Notes: generated by a model from the letters alone, not told the origin. DNA of 64,000 nt from Zanthoxylum bungeanum (GCA_019454045.1 SKCR01036132.1:1-64000); one strand, 5' to 3'. Positions 22,181-34,956 are shown, counted from the first letter of the stretch. Made by a program: numbers and translations.

Positions 22181-24793
22181 GAACCTGTTGGAGTTGGTAT
22201 TATGAGCGTTAATCCGTATCGTATTTATGACATGTTCATGAATACGAGCACTCATTTTCTTATAATGTTACCTATTTAATGGTAACACCTCTTGTGTTAT
22301 GTATACATATTCAATGTAATTTAGTTTAGATCGAAACTAACTGAGGTTTAGTGATGTATATCCTAGACAAATATCCGAGGATATACAGTAGTCCAACAGT
22401 TACAATGAGGCTTGTAATTAACATTGAGAGTTGTCACTACTTGTAGTATATTCTCAAATAAAGTTCATAGTCAAGAATTGTTGACATGTGTCGGTTAGTA
22501 AAATTTGTAGAGATCATTACATATCGTATATCGAGATTTGATATGATGATTAATCCCAATAAATCATACGTCTTAGGAGACTCGTATTGACATATATGTA
22601 TTTATTTGATGAGCACTGAGCAACTCACCGGAAGTATTTCTAATAGATGACTCACCAACGTCAATAGGAATCTTCCCCTGTCAATTTGCATAACTAGTCC
22701 TTTGATTTGAGATACCACTGTGGATGTATGAGTGATCATCCACACTCTGACAACAGTCACGTCACCGGTCTTTCTAGACCAGACCTTTGCCTCTTCATTG
22801 GAAGTAGACTAATACTCATGATATCCTGTGATGTATCTAGAGAGGATTTGTCAGTCCCGTGTGCGGAATTTAGGCATCCACTTCATGATCTTTAAATCTG
22901 TAGCCATAGTACATTTTGGAAATGAGTTTCGAATATTGATTGAGAGGTCACAAATATGTTACGACATATATATGAATTGTATATTACAGAGATTTGATGT
23001 TCTCATCTGTCTCCGGTATAATCTGGATAGCCTATGATGGACAGTTTGCTTATAACTCAACTTGTATGGTTCACCGCGGTTATATGTGGTCGTTATAATT
23101 TGTGAATGAGTGAATTATGGATACAGAATGTATTATGTGATAGATATACCTGAACCTATAGAGTCTTTCTAATAAAGTATACTCGTAGAGCAATAAGACA
23201 AATAATTATGAATAATATGGATTATTCGTAACGTTACAGATGACAGTTTATTTTTGTGTCTAATGTTTATACGTATATGATACATAATTTGATTACATAC
23301 ACTTTAGGTCCAATTGAATTTTGACACTTGTCAAATAAATAATTATTTAATTAATAAAAAATAATTAATTTAATAATTATTTCTTATGAAATATTCAATT
23401 AATATTCTTGGAATATTCATTAATTAATTAAAGCTTATAAGATTAGCTATGTAAATTGGTAAAATTCTAACCATGTATTTGACTTAATTTTGGCCTTATA
23501 TTTATAATTATTAAAATGACCAAAATACCACTCTCTATATTAATACCCATTTTCGGCCAAGCTTAAGGGCTATGGAAAAATTGTTTTCCGTTTAGGTTTT
23601 GGCTTTAAGCTTGAGAGAGAGAGAAAAAAAGCGGACTTTTAATTTGGATAAGTCAAGTATCAAATTGAAAGTATAGATGTATTGCTTAGGAGTTTAAACA
23701 AAGGCTTACAAGGAATTTAAGGTAAATCTATCATCTTTTGTGTTGTAAATTATTTACAATTAATTCCAAGTTAGTTACATGAGATGTAGCTTTTATTTAT
23801 GCTTGTTTGATTTGTATGGATTGATAGAAACTAAATTGATTAGCCTAGATTTGCATGTGCAAAATTAATTAGACTAATTAGTATAATTAGGCCTAATTAG
23901 GGTGTAGGATATCAAATTGCCATTCTAGAGTTGCTTGAGCTACTCCTTGGTGACCTAAAATTGTTCTTGAGTTGTTTTATAGTGATTGACTCTCAATTGG
24001 TAATTAGAGATTTGGATTTGCATGATTTTGAATTAATTAGGTTATTAATTTGATTAATTATGTAATTAATTCAATTATGACTTAATTTGTGAAATTGAAG
24101 TGTTGTGGATGAAATTGGATGTGTGATAATGCGTAGGAAAAGTTCCCAAAATTTTCGGAATTATTCCGGAAGTATTTTGGGAATTTTTAGTAAATATCGT
24201 ATTAGGGGCAAAAATCATAATTTATAGAAATTACGATTATTCGACCATTGCTATAGTATTCTGACAACTGTAGCAGTGTGTATAATGCGAAGAAAAATTT
24301 TCAGAATCATTCCGGAAGCGTTTTGAGAATTTTCAGCAAAAACCGCACTAGGGGAAAAATGATAATTTATCAAAATTATAATAATCAGCCATTGCTATAG
24401 TGAAAGGATCATAGTAGCAGTGGGCAGATCCAGTTTCAAGGCTGATCAGATTTTTCATTTTTCTCGGTCAACAGGTTTAGTGAATCAGTAAATCGATTAA
24501 CGTGTAACAACATAAAGTATTTCCAAAAATTTTATCCTGAGTCTTTATGCATAATTACTCCAATATTTGATATTAATGGGTGATTTGGGTGAAATACAGA
24601 TAAATTATAGGTATATGATACTTGTTAATTTATCTAGATTAAAAAATATTTTAAAATTGAATTTCGCCCGGTGATGCGTTTCTGCAGCTTTTGCCCCAAT
24701 AGAATCGACAAAAATGTCATAAATAATTTTCATTAATTAAAAATTATTAAAAATATTTAATTTTAATTTTTGTTTTAATTTTTTTTTGGAACC
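22181..24793 (+). mobile_element. Copia-type solo LTR, probable TSD GAACC
   Basis: The left edge at 22186 reads TGTTGGAGTTGG after GAACC. GAACC recurs at 24789-24793, and the flanks join into a continuous MITE-like text (CGATCGAACC plus AGCGGGTTCGG). The interior is homologous to the solo LTR at 54385-56732, for example GATACCACTGTGGAT and CTCATGATATCCTGTG. The 3' end before the second GAACC is a T-run, not the usual CA. An alternative end at CCCCAATA (24701) followed by GAATC is possible. A TATA-like CTCTATATTAATAC lies near 23533 on +. Confidence 0.65.
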
Positions 24794-25346
24794 AGCGGGT
24801 TCGGCTCATCAGTTTGATGGATTTTGACTAGTTTTTAATACCCCGATTTTTAGGGGTATATTCAATTGAGATTTTAAAAGACTATTTGTAGATAAATAAG
24901 TCAAGTAGATTTTAAAAGACTATTTAAGAATGTAATGACTTGAAGGATTTTATGAAAGATTTTTTAATCATGATTTTTTAATCATGATTTTTTACTTATT
25001 GGATTTTAAAAGATTTATATCATAAGAATTTATAAAATTTGAAAGGATCACATATATATTTTTTACATCATGGTTAGGTAGGGATGCATCAAAATCATAA
25101 ATAAAAAACTAATGAAATCAATTGATTCAAGCTATGGACGCTTGCATCAGCAATAACGGAAATTAGATAATATAAAATAGAACCATAATAATAATAATTT
25201 GTTCGCGGCTTACATATTAGTCGTAACATATGTGTTGTTTATCGCTGTATTATTTTCTTCTATTTGGCGGTAAAAAAAATAATGGTTTCATTGTTTGATA
25301 AGAATTAAAACCAACTATTCAATATGATAAATTTATTAAAACCATT

Positions 25347-26106
25347 TGTTGACGGTGGATTTTGGTCTCAGGGTAATACTGGAATAACACCTCCGAGGGA
25401 ATCCTCCTTCAACGGTGAATTTGTTTGGTTATGGGGGACCAAAGGCAAATTTAGCGAAAGACAGAAAAACACACCAATGGACAAGGAGATTTAACGTGGT
25501 TCGGTGGAATTGGATCCGACCTACGTCCACGGACAAAAACAAGATGACCCTTTTTTATTACTTCAATACTCTTCTCAGATCTTTTTATGTTTTTACAAAT
25601 CAGAGCTTGATGATTCTGATCACTAATTTTTTGATGATCCCTTTACACATACCCTGCCCTCCTATTTATAATAGTACAAAAATCAGACTCCTATTTGCAT
25701 AAGAAATCCTAGTTGAACTCAGTCTTCTCCTCTTGTAAGGATTCCTAGTCTAATATTGCCTTCTCTTTTCTTATTCCTTTTCGGATTCTGACTTCATTTC
25801 CTTGCGAGAGTAGGATAATTTGTTTATCTTATCCGCAAGAATAAGGTATCATTATCTTGAACATATCTCGCCTGTCTGGTCGGTCTTCATGAGGTCGGTC
25901 ATGATAGTCTTTTATGCTGAGAGTGTTTCTGCCGACTTTAAGTGATCGGTCACCCGAACCAATGTGGTCGGTCATCTATCATTAAGTGCTCGGTCTATAC
26001 CTGTTGTGGTCGGTTCGGTTTTAACGGTTTCGACCGAGGAGAGAATTACCCTTTTTACCCCTGTCGTACTTCGTAAATAACATAGGTCCTGAAAACACCA
26101 TCAACA
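25347..26106 (-). repeat. 3' LTR of the Tat element
   Basis: This 760-bp LTR begins TGTTGACGG on + and ends CACCATCAACA. It is 99% identical to 36745-37506. A TATA box read on minus (TATAAATA, 25663-25670) is present in both copies. GGTCGGT words recur at about 25888-26010. Confidence 0.95.
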
Positions 26107-26118
26107 TCTGTCCCCTAG
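26107..26118 (-). promoter_or_regulatory. Polypurine tract of the Tat element
   Basis: On the minus strand AGGGGACAGA lies immediately before the 3' LTR. It would prime plus-strand synthesis and confirms the orientation of the element. Confidence 0.75.
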
Positions 26119-26154
26119 TTCTCGGTAACAACGAGTTTGCAAGTTGGTGCCGGG

Positions 26155-26170
26155 AACTATATAAAGATGG
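26155..26170 (+). promoter_or_regulatory. TATA-like box upstream of the antisense ORF
   Basis: AACTATATAAAGATGG lies 50 bp outside the LTR on +. It is a good plant TATA match and could drive the + strand ORF that starts at 26910. A weaker candidate, GACTATAAGAAGG, lies near 26496. Transcription start and use are inference. Confidence 0.4.
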
Positions 26171-26909
26171 TGTGTTGATTTGCTCTTTTGGAGGTCGATC
26201 TGGTGTTGAGAAATGTTTCGTCGCCTCTTTTCAAGCGCTTTGTCTTGAGACACGCAACAGTCACGTCCGCTTAAATGCCTATCAAATCAATTTTAGGGTT
26301 TCTTCTAAGTTCGACACTTGTCAAACATCCGCTGGGTTCCCGCCAAAAAGGGGACGAATCGACCGTGTAGAGGCGTCTTCGCAGTGCGCTGATCTCAACC
26401 GTCTGTTTAAACTTGGCAGACCTCTTTTGCAGTCGACACTTGGCGTTCATCCGGGTTCTTCCCTTAGATCCAACGGTCACGAGCGTCCTGGCCATGACTA
26501 TAAGAAGGCGAGGCTTTCACTGTTCCATCTTTTTCGGCAATTTCTTCTTGCTTTTCTGAAAACGTCTCCGTGAATCGCTCAACTCAGTGTTCTCGGGGTT
26601 CAACTGCGGGCTTTTCTTTTTCTTTGCTGTGAACATAAGGAACAGGCAAAACCAAACTGCACAACCTCCGACTTTTCCGAGAAGAACAAGTAAGTCCTCT
26701 AAACGACCTCTTCTCTTTTTGTGTTGTGAATCTTTGCTGCTGTTTTTGTTTTTTTTTTTTTTTTGAGTGTTTGCTAGGGAACGACTTAAGGTTTTGTTGG
26801 ATTTGGCTTTAGGGCACTTTTAGAACCCATCTGTCTTTAGCTAAGCCGGAAGAAATCTGAGTAGTTTCTTAGTTATAGACTGACTTCTCATTCCTTCTTT
26901 GTTTTCCGG

Positions 26910-29379
26910 ATGTCAGGGATGTCTGACAACGATTCTTCCCCTGAAAATCCTGCCAAACCATCAACTCCCCCTGCTGAAGAGCTCTCCTCGGGCTCGGGGG
27001 CACCTAGTGTAGAAGACCTTGATACTACCCCTACTCCTTCTGAGATCGAACAAGATTCCTACCATCAGAGGGTTCCTCGGAAGGATCCTGAGTCCGGTGA
27101 TCTTGGCTCGTCGGCTCTGGATATGAACCGTCCTTCCAAGATAACTGAAGATGACCTCACACTACTTCGACAGCGATATAACATTCCGATAGATATCGCC
27201 ATTGAAGTTCCCGGCCTGATGGATCGCGCTAGCCAACCTGACGAGGGCTCGGTGGCACTTCTTCCTGCTTTTTTCGAGTGTGGGCTGCGGCTGCCGGTTC
27301 AACCCTACTTTGCTTGGATGCTGGCCGAGATGGAGATTTCTCCTTGTCAGTTGAGTCTAAATAGTTGGAGGATTTTGGCCGGGTTGTATGTAGCTTGGCA
27401 TCGGGCAGGACTCGGCGAGCCTTCTTTTGAAGAGGTGAAGAGGTTATACCGGCTGAAGGCCAATCCTAGGTCGTACCATGGATGGTACTACCTTTCCGCT
27501 TATGACAGCTCGTCAAACGTCGTCCAAAAGCTCCCCGACTCCAATAAGAATTTTAAAGACCTCTGGTTCTGGGCCACTGAGGATTGGGGACGGACCCTAA
27601 GGTCGGATGAAGGGGAACTCTTGGTACCGGATATCTTCAGGGTGGGAGGTTAGGAGATCAACTTTCTAGTTTTCCTTAGTTTCCTTTTTTTTTTGTGTGG
27701 ACTCTTACCCATTCTTTTCTATTCCTCCTAGCCTATTGGAGGGATGCTCCCAAGGTTTCCCATCAAGTCCGGAAACGGGTAGTCTGGGCCCGTCGGTATG
27801 CCGCTCACTGGAGGGAATTGGTTAATGATGCGGCCTTTGTTGAGTCGGGCCTTACTCGGACCGTCCCTTCGGAGGTCTCGGATCGGATAGGTAGATGTTT
27901 GATGACTGTTTAGTTTGACTTCCCTGTTTGTTTATCATGTTTGAAGTTTTTGCTGTATGCTCGGGTCCTGATTTCCTTCTCCCCCCTTTTTTGTAGGTAT
28001 GTCAAAGAGGCCGAAGGTTCTTGAGAAGTTGGCTGGTACTATGAAGAGGACTGGCCACGCCGAAGCTGGAAGTTCCCGGGCACATCCTGAATCCATTACG
28101 GTTGGGAGAGCACCTCAAAGGAAGGTTCGGCCGGCTACTCGGGATCCATCCTCTCCATATGGTGTGCAATTACCAGAATCTGCTCGGTTGGTCAGTCCGC
28201 CGAAGCCTTTTAGAAAAGGAGGCGTCAATTTGGGGCCGAGGAGGCTGAGTTGGAGGAGGAGGAGCCTGTGCAGGGCAAGAAGAAAGATGTCCGTCGGGGG
28301 AAAAAATCTTCTGAGGGCTCCTCTACGAAGCGGAAAGGTTCCGTGATCCTCGGGGTGGATGATTTGGGAGAAGGCATCCGGGAGGCTACTTCCCATTTAG
28401 TGCCGGCTTTTAATGAACTGGCCGAGGTGATTCCCCCGGGGGAGGTTTCGAGATATGAGGATATCTCTCCTGAAGCCTTGGTGACCGAGATGAGCTCTCA
28501 AATGGCAAAGGTATTTTTTACTCCTCCTCTTTCTGATTTTGGTTCTCGGTCTTCTTTATCTTATATCTTGACTTCTTTTGTTTTTGTGCAGGCTACTTAT
28601 CTCATGGCCAAGAATAAGGACCTCCTTCTGAGTCTATTGTCCGAGGGTGGCCAGGCCCAGAGACTCCAGAATCGCCTTACAGAAGTGGAAGCTAAACTGG
28701 CCGATCGGGAGGAGGTGATAAAGAACCTCGAAGCGACTGCAATTGAGAACTTCAAAACTAATAAAGCTCTTAAAGCTGCTGCTGCACTGGAGCGAAAACT
28801 CGCTGATACTGCTAGGGAGGATTTGAAAGCTGCTCAATCTGAGATTGGCGTTTTGAAAACGAAGGTGTCAAGTGTTGAAAACAAACTGAAAGCCAACGAC
28901 GAACAAATGGCGCGGGCCCGGGATGATCTTGAGATGAGAGAGACCGAGCTTGAGGAGAGAGAGGCCGAGCTTGAGACCGAGAAGGAGGCCATCCGCCTTG
29001 AGGGGGTTGGTGACTGTGCTGAACTGATACCGATGGTGCTGCCAAGTCTGAATATGGATCCTATTTATGCGGCCATCAGCTATTGCAAGGGGGATATATC
29101 TGAGGAGGAGTTCCGGAAATGGCTCCCTCCTCCTTCCGAGGAGGTGATGGATCCCGAACCGATTTCGGTGGTTCCAGCTTCGGGGCTTCCCAAGAAGGAC
29201 GACCTGATGTTCCTGCCCTCGGCGAGGACTGCCTTGAGGTCCCTCCTCCAATCCCTGAAGCAGAGGTCTCTCATGCTGGCGAGGTTGAAGCCGCGGTTCC
29301 TCCTCTTGAGGTCGAGCCGATCCTTCCGCCGTCTGAGCTGGCTGAGGAAGAAATTCCTGCCCCTGTGCGGGCTGAATGA
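26910..29379 (+). pseudogene. Additional antisense ORF of the Tat element, spliced, with a putative gypsy-type transposon domain and coiled coil
   Basis: The best model has four exons: 26910-27648, 27732-27890, 27997-28510 and 28592-29379, with GT-AG introns of 83, 106 and 81 bp that keep phase (GAG/GTTAGG, ATAG/GTAGAT, AAG/GTATTT). Exon 1 has an acidic, Ser/Pro-rich start, then FFECGLRLPVQPYFAWMLAE and LNSWRILAGLYVAWH, as in plant 'putative gypsy type transposon' proteins. Exon 4 starts with about 130 residues of heptad-rich coiled coil (LTEVEAKLADREEVIKNLE onward) and ends acidic and Pro-rich. One-base shifts near 28232 and 29200 break the frame. It is encoded on the strand opposite gag-pol. 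Function is unknown; no enzyme motif is visible. Confidence 0.75.
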
Positions 29380-29451
29380 GAAAGGGTAATCCGACCGGGG
29401 CCCTGTGTACACTTTAACTTTTTTTTGTAATAACATTACAAGTTGTATTTT

Positions 29452-29453
<2 letters not shown>

Positions 29454-29540
<87 letters not shown>
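29454..29540. repeat. (TA)n microsatellite
   Basis: An almost pure TA run with two interruptions (AGA and TT) lies just after the antisense ORF. Length may be unstable or misassembled. Confidence 0.9.
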
Positions 29541-29542
<2 letters not shown>

Positions 29543-29639
29543 GTCTTTTTTTATCTCTTTCTTCTTTTTCTTTATGTTTCCTGTTATCCGAACAATTTGA
29601 GACCCTTCGGGGGTCAACATGAGCCGGAGGGGCATATCC

Positions 29640-30845
29640 TGACCCCGAGCTGAGTGAAAGACTTGGGCTCTGGGGGAATGTTACCTCCTCAATCCAAAGG
29701 AGCTGACTGGTGGGACGTAACCCGACCCCGAGCTGAGTGAGACACTTGGGCTCTGGGGGAATGTTACCTCCCCAATCCAAAGAAGCTGACTCGGTGGGAC
29801 GTAACCTGACCCCGAACCAAATAACCAAGTGGCCTCGGCGGAACGAAATCCAGCCCCGAGCCGACTAACAAGTGGCCTCGGCGGAACGTAATCCAGCCCC
29901 GAGCTGACTAACAAGTGGCCTCGGCGGAACGTAATCCAGCCCCGAGCCGACTAACAAGTGGCCTCGGCGGAACGTAATCCAGCCCCGAGCCGACTAACAC
30001 CTGGGACTTATTCAGAAGGGAAGTGAATCAACCTTCGAAGCCCTACCGAATCTGGCATGGGCGTCCCCCTACCAGACCGGCGGAAAACAAAAACAAGTTT
30101 CTGGAAAACAAAAAGGCGGGGGTGACTTAACACCTATCCCAAAATAAAAAAACGTTTTGCAAGCATAAACAACAGCATGGATGCCTCAAAACAGCGTCCC
30201 TTCCGAGGTCTCCAAAACATAATTCTGAATCTTCCAATTCAGTGTCCCGGCGAACCAGAATTCGGATCAGTAGAGCGTTTGAATGGTAAGGGCACATCCT
30301 CTACACGTCGGTTCACTGGGGAGCCTGTGTATTGTATGAGGGCTCCTCCTTACCACGCTGGAGCAGGCACACGTCACAGGGGCACAACGCATCCACGTGC
30401 TGTGTCTCTCGCGGATCCGGATGATGAATGGATCAAAGAGTGTTCGGACTACTAAGGGTGTATTCCTCCTTAGCTCCGGCATCACTGGAGCTAGCAATCG
30501 TCACGGGGGCATCATCATCCCCCGTCCTATGCTTTCCCACGGATCCATTACATCAGGTATGTCCCTGAGGACCTCGAGCAAAGAGAGATACTTGGTTCTG
30601 GGGGAATGTTCCGTCCCCAGACCAATGACTCGGTGGGAAGTAACCCGACCCCGAGCCGAATAATCAAACGGCCTCGGCGGAACGAAACCCAGCCCCGAGC
30701 CGAATAATCAAATGGCCTCGGCGGAACGAAATCCAGCCCCGAGCCGATTAATGAAGAGGCTTCGGCGGAATGTAATCCAGCCCCGAGCCGATTAATGAAG
30801 AGGCCTCGGCGGAATGTAATCCAGCCCCGAGCCGATTGAAACATT
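29640..30845 (-). repeat. Tandem-repeat spacer of the Tat element (43-44 bp and longer units)
   Basis: From 29829 to about 29998 four 43-bp units share GGCCTCGGCGGAACGTAATC and CAGCCCCGAGCCGACTAACA. A second array of 44-bp units with the same core runs from about 30670 to 30838. A longer unit containing GACACTTGGGCTCTGGGGGA occurs at about 29655-29810 and in part at 30590. Between the arrays, two diverged blocks near 30330-30430 and 30470-30550 share CGTCAC(A/G)GGGGCA. No gene is present; small open frames are by-products. Tat elements commonly carry such arrays between pol and the 3' LTR (family knowledge). Confidence 0.85.
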
Positions 30846-31211
30846 AAGGGTATATCCCACCTTATGTTATGCTTCTCAAAGATCTATGCTCTCTGTTTTT
30901 TTTGTATGGAGTCGAACGATTCTGGTGTGATTTTGTGCATTTTTATGGTGGTAGCTGTGGTCGGGTAGTTGCGAGTTTTTGTGTTCTTTAGCTTTGGATC
31001 GTCGTTGTGAGCATGTCCCCGAATTTTTTTGAATATGGTTTTTGTAAAGTTTTATTTTTTAGGAGAGCGTTTGGAAAAAAGAAAGTTTTTTATTCACACG
31101 GGGACTCGACATACTGCCATTCTTACAACTCTCTGTGGGTCATTTCGAGAGAGGCTTTTATTTTTGGATTCATGTCCCTTTTGCCGTAAACAGATAGGAG
31201 GAAGGGAAAGT

Positions 31212-32340
31212 TCACTGGAAGTATTTCCTCAACATCTCATCAGCGTTCCATGGCTTTTTTAATCTTGTGCCGTCCAGCCGCTCTAGGATGTACACTCCCG
31301 GCTTCACCACTTTTACAACCTTGTAGGGCCCTTCCCATTTAGCGCCCAGGGAGCCCTCCTCTGGCTTTCGAGTATTTAGGGTGACCTTTCTTAGCACCAG
31401 ATCGCCCGGGATGAAGGTGCGTGTCTGAATCCTTTTATTGTAGAAGCGGGCCATCCTTTGTTGGTAGATTGCTGTTTTTACGGCCGACCTCTCTCTCTTC
31501 TCTTCGATCAGGTCGAGGTGGTTTCTGATAAGTCCTTCATTCTGCTTACTCTCGTAGTGCTGAACCCTGTGGGAGGTCACCCCGATCTCTGCCGGGATGA
31601 CAGCTTCATATCCGTATGCTAAGGAGAACGGGGTTTCTCCCGTGGAGTCCTTATAGGTTGTCCGGTGCACCCATAGTACTTCTGGTAGTTCCTCGACCCA
31701 TAGGCCTTTGCTGGATCCAAGCCGAGCTTTCAGGTTGGCCTTGATGGTTTTGTTTGTCGCCTCGACTTGGCCGTTTGATTTGGGATGGGCTGGTGTGGCA
31801 AATCTTAGGGCAATCTGGAGGTCTTCGCAGAGTTTTCTGAAACCTTTGCTGTCAAACTGCTTCCCGTTGTCAGTGATGATGGCTCGGGGAATCCCGAACC
31901 GGCAGACGATATTTTTCCTTAGGAATTCAGTGGCTTTTTTTCTCGGGGTGGTAATGGCTCTGCCTCCACCCATTTGGTGAAGTAGTCTATGGCCACGATG
32001 GCGTATTTTGCCTGTCCTTTCCCTTGTGGCATCGGCCCATGATGTCTAGTCCCCCACTGGGCGAACGGCCAAGGACTGAGCAACGTGGTTAACTGTTCGG
32101 CGGTTCGGGGTTGGTGGTGGAGATTTACGTTTTTCTTGACATCCTTCGCATTTGCGGGCCACTTCTATGCCGTCGGTGGTGCATGGTCGGCCAGTAGAAG
32201 CCTTGTCTTAGGGCTTTGAAAGCAATTGAGCGACCTCCGGCGTGGCTTCCGCAGATGCCCGTATGTATCTCCCTGAGCACATAGTTTGCCTCTTCTTCTG
32301 TTAGACATCTCAAGAGGGGGACTGAGTAACCCCTTCGATA
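31212..32340 (-). pseudogene. Tat integrase
   Basis: The zinc-binding start (TEEEANYVLREIHTGICGSH, then the QGFYWPTM region) is read near 32310-32180. The first catalytic Asp region (LDIMG-like) near 32045 is split between frames by a 1-bp change. From 31973 the frame is open for 253 codons: FGIPRAIITDNGKQF (second Asp), HPKSNGQVEATNKT (Glu), HRTTYKDSTGETPFSLAYG, GDLVLRKV and GAKWEGPYKVVKV, ending DEMLRKYFQ. A 2-bp deletion near 32338 separates it from the preceding frame. It would insert element cDNA; this copy is frameshifted. Confidence 0.88.
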
Positions 32341-32995
32341 AAGTACCCCCGTTGATTAGGGAGAATTTGGTGCTCTTGTATCTTAACTTTCTGGCCTCTG
32401 TTTTGTCCTCTGGTGTTTCTCCTGTTTCCAGATATTTTCTGATGGGTTGCATCCATGATGCTTTGCTTTCTTTATCCAGAACTTCTATTTTAGATTCCCT
32501 CACGCTCCTTTCCCGGACGTATATCAGAGGGATTATCCTGGGGTGCTCGGCTTTTGTTGAAGAGGCGAGTCGTGCCAGAGAGTCTGCCTCACAATTGTCT
32601 TCTCGGGGGATTTGTTCGAAGCGTACATCCCCCATCTTCCCTGTTAACTTTCGTACTTCGGTCAGATAGGCCATCATACTAGGCTCTTTCGCTTGAAATG
32701 CTCCTTTTAGTTGCTGAATGGCTAACTGTGAGTCACTCCTTACTACCACGTTTTGGATTCCTAGCACCGTGCATAGTCTCAAACTGCCCAGTATTGCTTC
32801 ATATTCTGCTTCATTGTTGGTTGCTATGAAAGCGAATTTCAGGGTGAGTAGGATTTCTTCTCCTTTATCGCTTTTTAGGATGATTCCCGCGCCATTGCCT
32901 TGTGTGCTGGCCGAACCGTCTACAGACATTTCCCATTTTTCCTCCTCTATAGCCAGGGTCTGGGGGTCGGTACATTCGGCGACAAAATCCGCCAA
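32165..32995 (-). pseudogene. Second (archaeal-type) RNase H of the Tat element
   Basis: The start context FVAECTD follows a TAA at 32999-33001, in the same frame as the upstream RT-RNase H. Motifs are WEMSVDGSASTQGNGAGIIL (catalytic Asp), NNEAEYEAILGSL (Glu), VVRSDSQLAIQQLKG (Asp) and CEADSLARLAS (Asp). The open frame continues past the domain and goes out of frame near 32338. The extra RNase H is diagnostic for Tat-lineage gypsy elements. Confidence 0.9.
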
Positions 32996-32998
32996 GGC

Positions 32999-34956
32999 TT
33001 ATCCCTTCACTGCTGTTCTTGGGAGGTAGGTGATGTCGTGTTCACTTAGTTCTACCGACCACTTTACTAGTCTGCTGGAAACTTCCGGCCGCTGCAGAAT
33101 TTGTTTTAGGGGGTGATCGGTGTATACCTTGATAGGATGAGCTTGGAAGTAAGGCCGCAATTTCCGAGTTGCCGTAATTAATGAAAGGGCGACCAGCTCG
33201 TGTACCGGATATCGGGTTTCAGCGTCTAAGAGGGCTTTGCTGATATAGTAAACAGGTTTATGGATCTTGTCGGTTTCATGTATTAATACTGAACTTACTG
33301 CTCGGTCCGAAACAGCCAAGTATAGGTATAATGTTTCTCCCGGGAGTGGTTTTGCCAGGAGTGGGGGCTGCACCAGATACTGCTTTAACTGCTGGAAGGC
33401 TTCTTCGCACTCTGATGTCCAGTCGATATCCTTCTTTGCTTTTTGGATCACTTTGAAGAAAAGGTGGCATTTGTCAGTTGCTCGTGATATGAACCGATTG
33501 AGCGCAGCCACTCTACCAGTCAGACTTTGTACTTCTTTTACTGTCTTGGGAGACTTTAGGGCCAGTATTGCCTGGATCTTCTGTGGGTTTGCTTCGATAC
33601 CTCGGGCACTCACCATGTAGCCTAAAAATTTTCCTGAGGCTACCCCGAAGGTACATTTTTCTGGATTGAGTTTCAGGTTGTGTCTTCTTAAAAGCTCGAA
33701 GGTCCTTTTTAGGTCGTCCATGTGGTTGCTTGGTTCTTTCGACATTGTTATCATGTCATCGACATAGACTAGCATTGTAATGCCGATGAGTGGTTTGAAA
33801 ACCTTGTTTTCCAACCTTGAAAGGTTGCCCCAGCGTTTTTTAGCCCGAAGGGCATTACTTTATAGCAGTACAGTCCCTGATCTGTGATGAAAGTTGTCTT
33901 CTCTTCGTCTGCAGGGCACATTTTGACCTGGTTGTATCCGGAGAAAGCATCCATGAAGCTCAGTAATCCTTGACAAGCTGCGGTGTCTACTAACTGGTCT
34001 ATCTTCGGCAAAGGAAAACTGTCATTTGGGCATGCCTTGTTTAAGTTGGTGAAATCGACACACATTCACCACTTGCCATTGTTTTTTCTGACCAACACCA
34101 CGTTTGATACCCAATCTGGGTACCTTGCCTCCCTGATGAGACCTGCCTTTAGTAACTTCTCGACCTCAGCTGCTATTGCTTTACTTCTTTCTTGATTGAA
34201 GTTCCTTCTTTTTTGCCTGACCGGCTTGCGAGATGGATCTACTGCTAGGCGGTGATTGATGAATCTTGGGTCGATCCCAGGCATGTCGTTGTATCCCCAG
34301 GCAAAGACGTCCGGGTATCCTTTCAGGCATTCTAGCAGATCTTGTCGTAAAGACTTGCTCAGGCCTCCCCCTATCTTTATACTTTTTCCTGACCCGTAAA
34401 GTTCTATTTCTTCTGTCTCCTCAGCTGCAGCGAGTCGGGCATTTTTGTTTGGCCGGGGCCCAGGGCTTCTGTTTTCTTCTTCTTCACCCTGGCTTCTTTG
34501 TCGTTTTCGGGTATCTTCTTTGATACAGAGAGTCTCTCGTGAGAGAGTTGCGAAGCAGCTGCGAGCTGTTTTCTGGCTTCCGCATACAATTCCGATCCCC
34601 TCCCGGGTGGGGAATTTCAGTTTCAGGTGGTAGCAGGACATCGCGGCTTTTGTTTTCATCATGAAGGGTCGTCCGACGATGGCCTGGTAACTGCACATGC
34701 AGTCTACTACAGTGAAGTCCGTCATGATTGTCCGGGTCCGGGGATGTGTCCCGACAGTTATTGCCAACTGTATCATTCCTAGTGGGATGACGGCTGATCC
34801 TCCGAAACCGTATAAGGGAGTGCTATCGTTGGTCAGGGTTGTATACTCCACCCCTAGGTCGTCCAGTGCTTCTCTGGAAATTATGTCAACCGCGCTCCCA
34901 GGGTCCACTAGGATTCTGTCTACCTCCGACCCGCTGATTACTGCCTTGATTATCAA
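32999..34956 (-). pseudogene. Tat protease, reverse transcriptase and first RNase H
   Basis: Protease: ILVDPGSAVDIIS near 34900, where D-S-G-S is more usual. RT: DPSRKPVRQKRRNF and VSNVVLVRKNNGKW, then a TGA at 34066-34068 inside the conserved WRMCVDF motif, FMDAFSGYNQVKM, MPFGLKNAGATFQ, a 1-bp deletion near 33818, and LVYVDDMITMSK (catalytic YVDD). The thumb has KCTFGVASGKFLGYMV. RNase H: YLYLAVSDRAVSSVLI, YYISKALLDAETRYP and VYTDHPLKQIL. Apart from the listed stop and deletion the domains look complete, consistent with recent death. Confidence 0.92.

Noticed and set aside
26172..26573. 133-codon frame upstream of the antisense ORF
   Set aside because: No family signature; lies in the presumed leader of the antisense ORF, between two TATA-like sites.
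30177..30663. Two overlapping + frames of about 90 codons
   Set aside because: They cross the diverged repeat blocks of the Tat spacer and have no domain.
29829..30838. CRISPR-like array of 43-44 bp repeats
   Set aside because: Units are head-to-tail without unique spacers and lie inside a plant retrotransposon.
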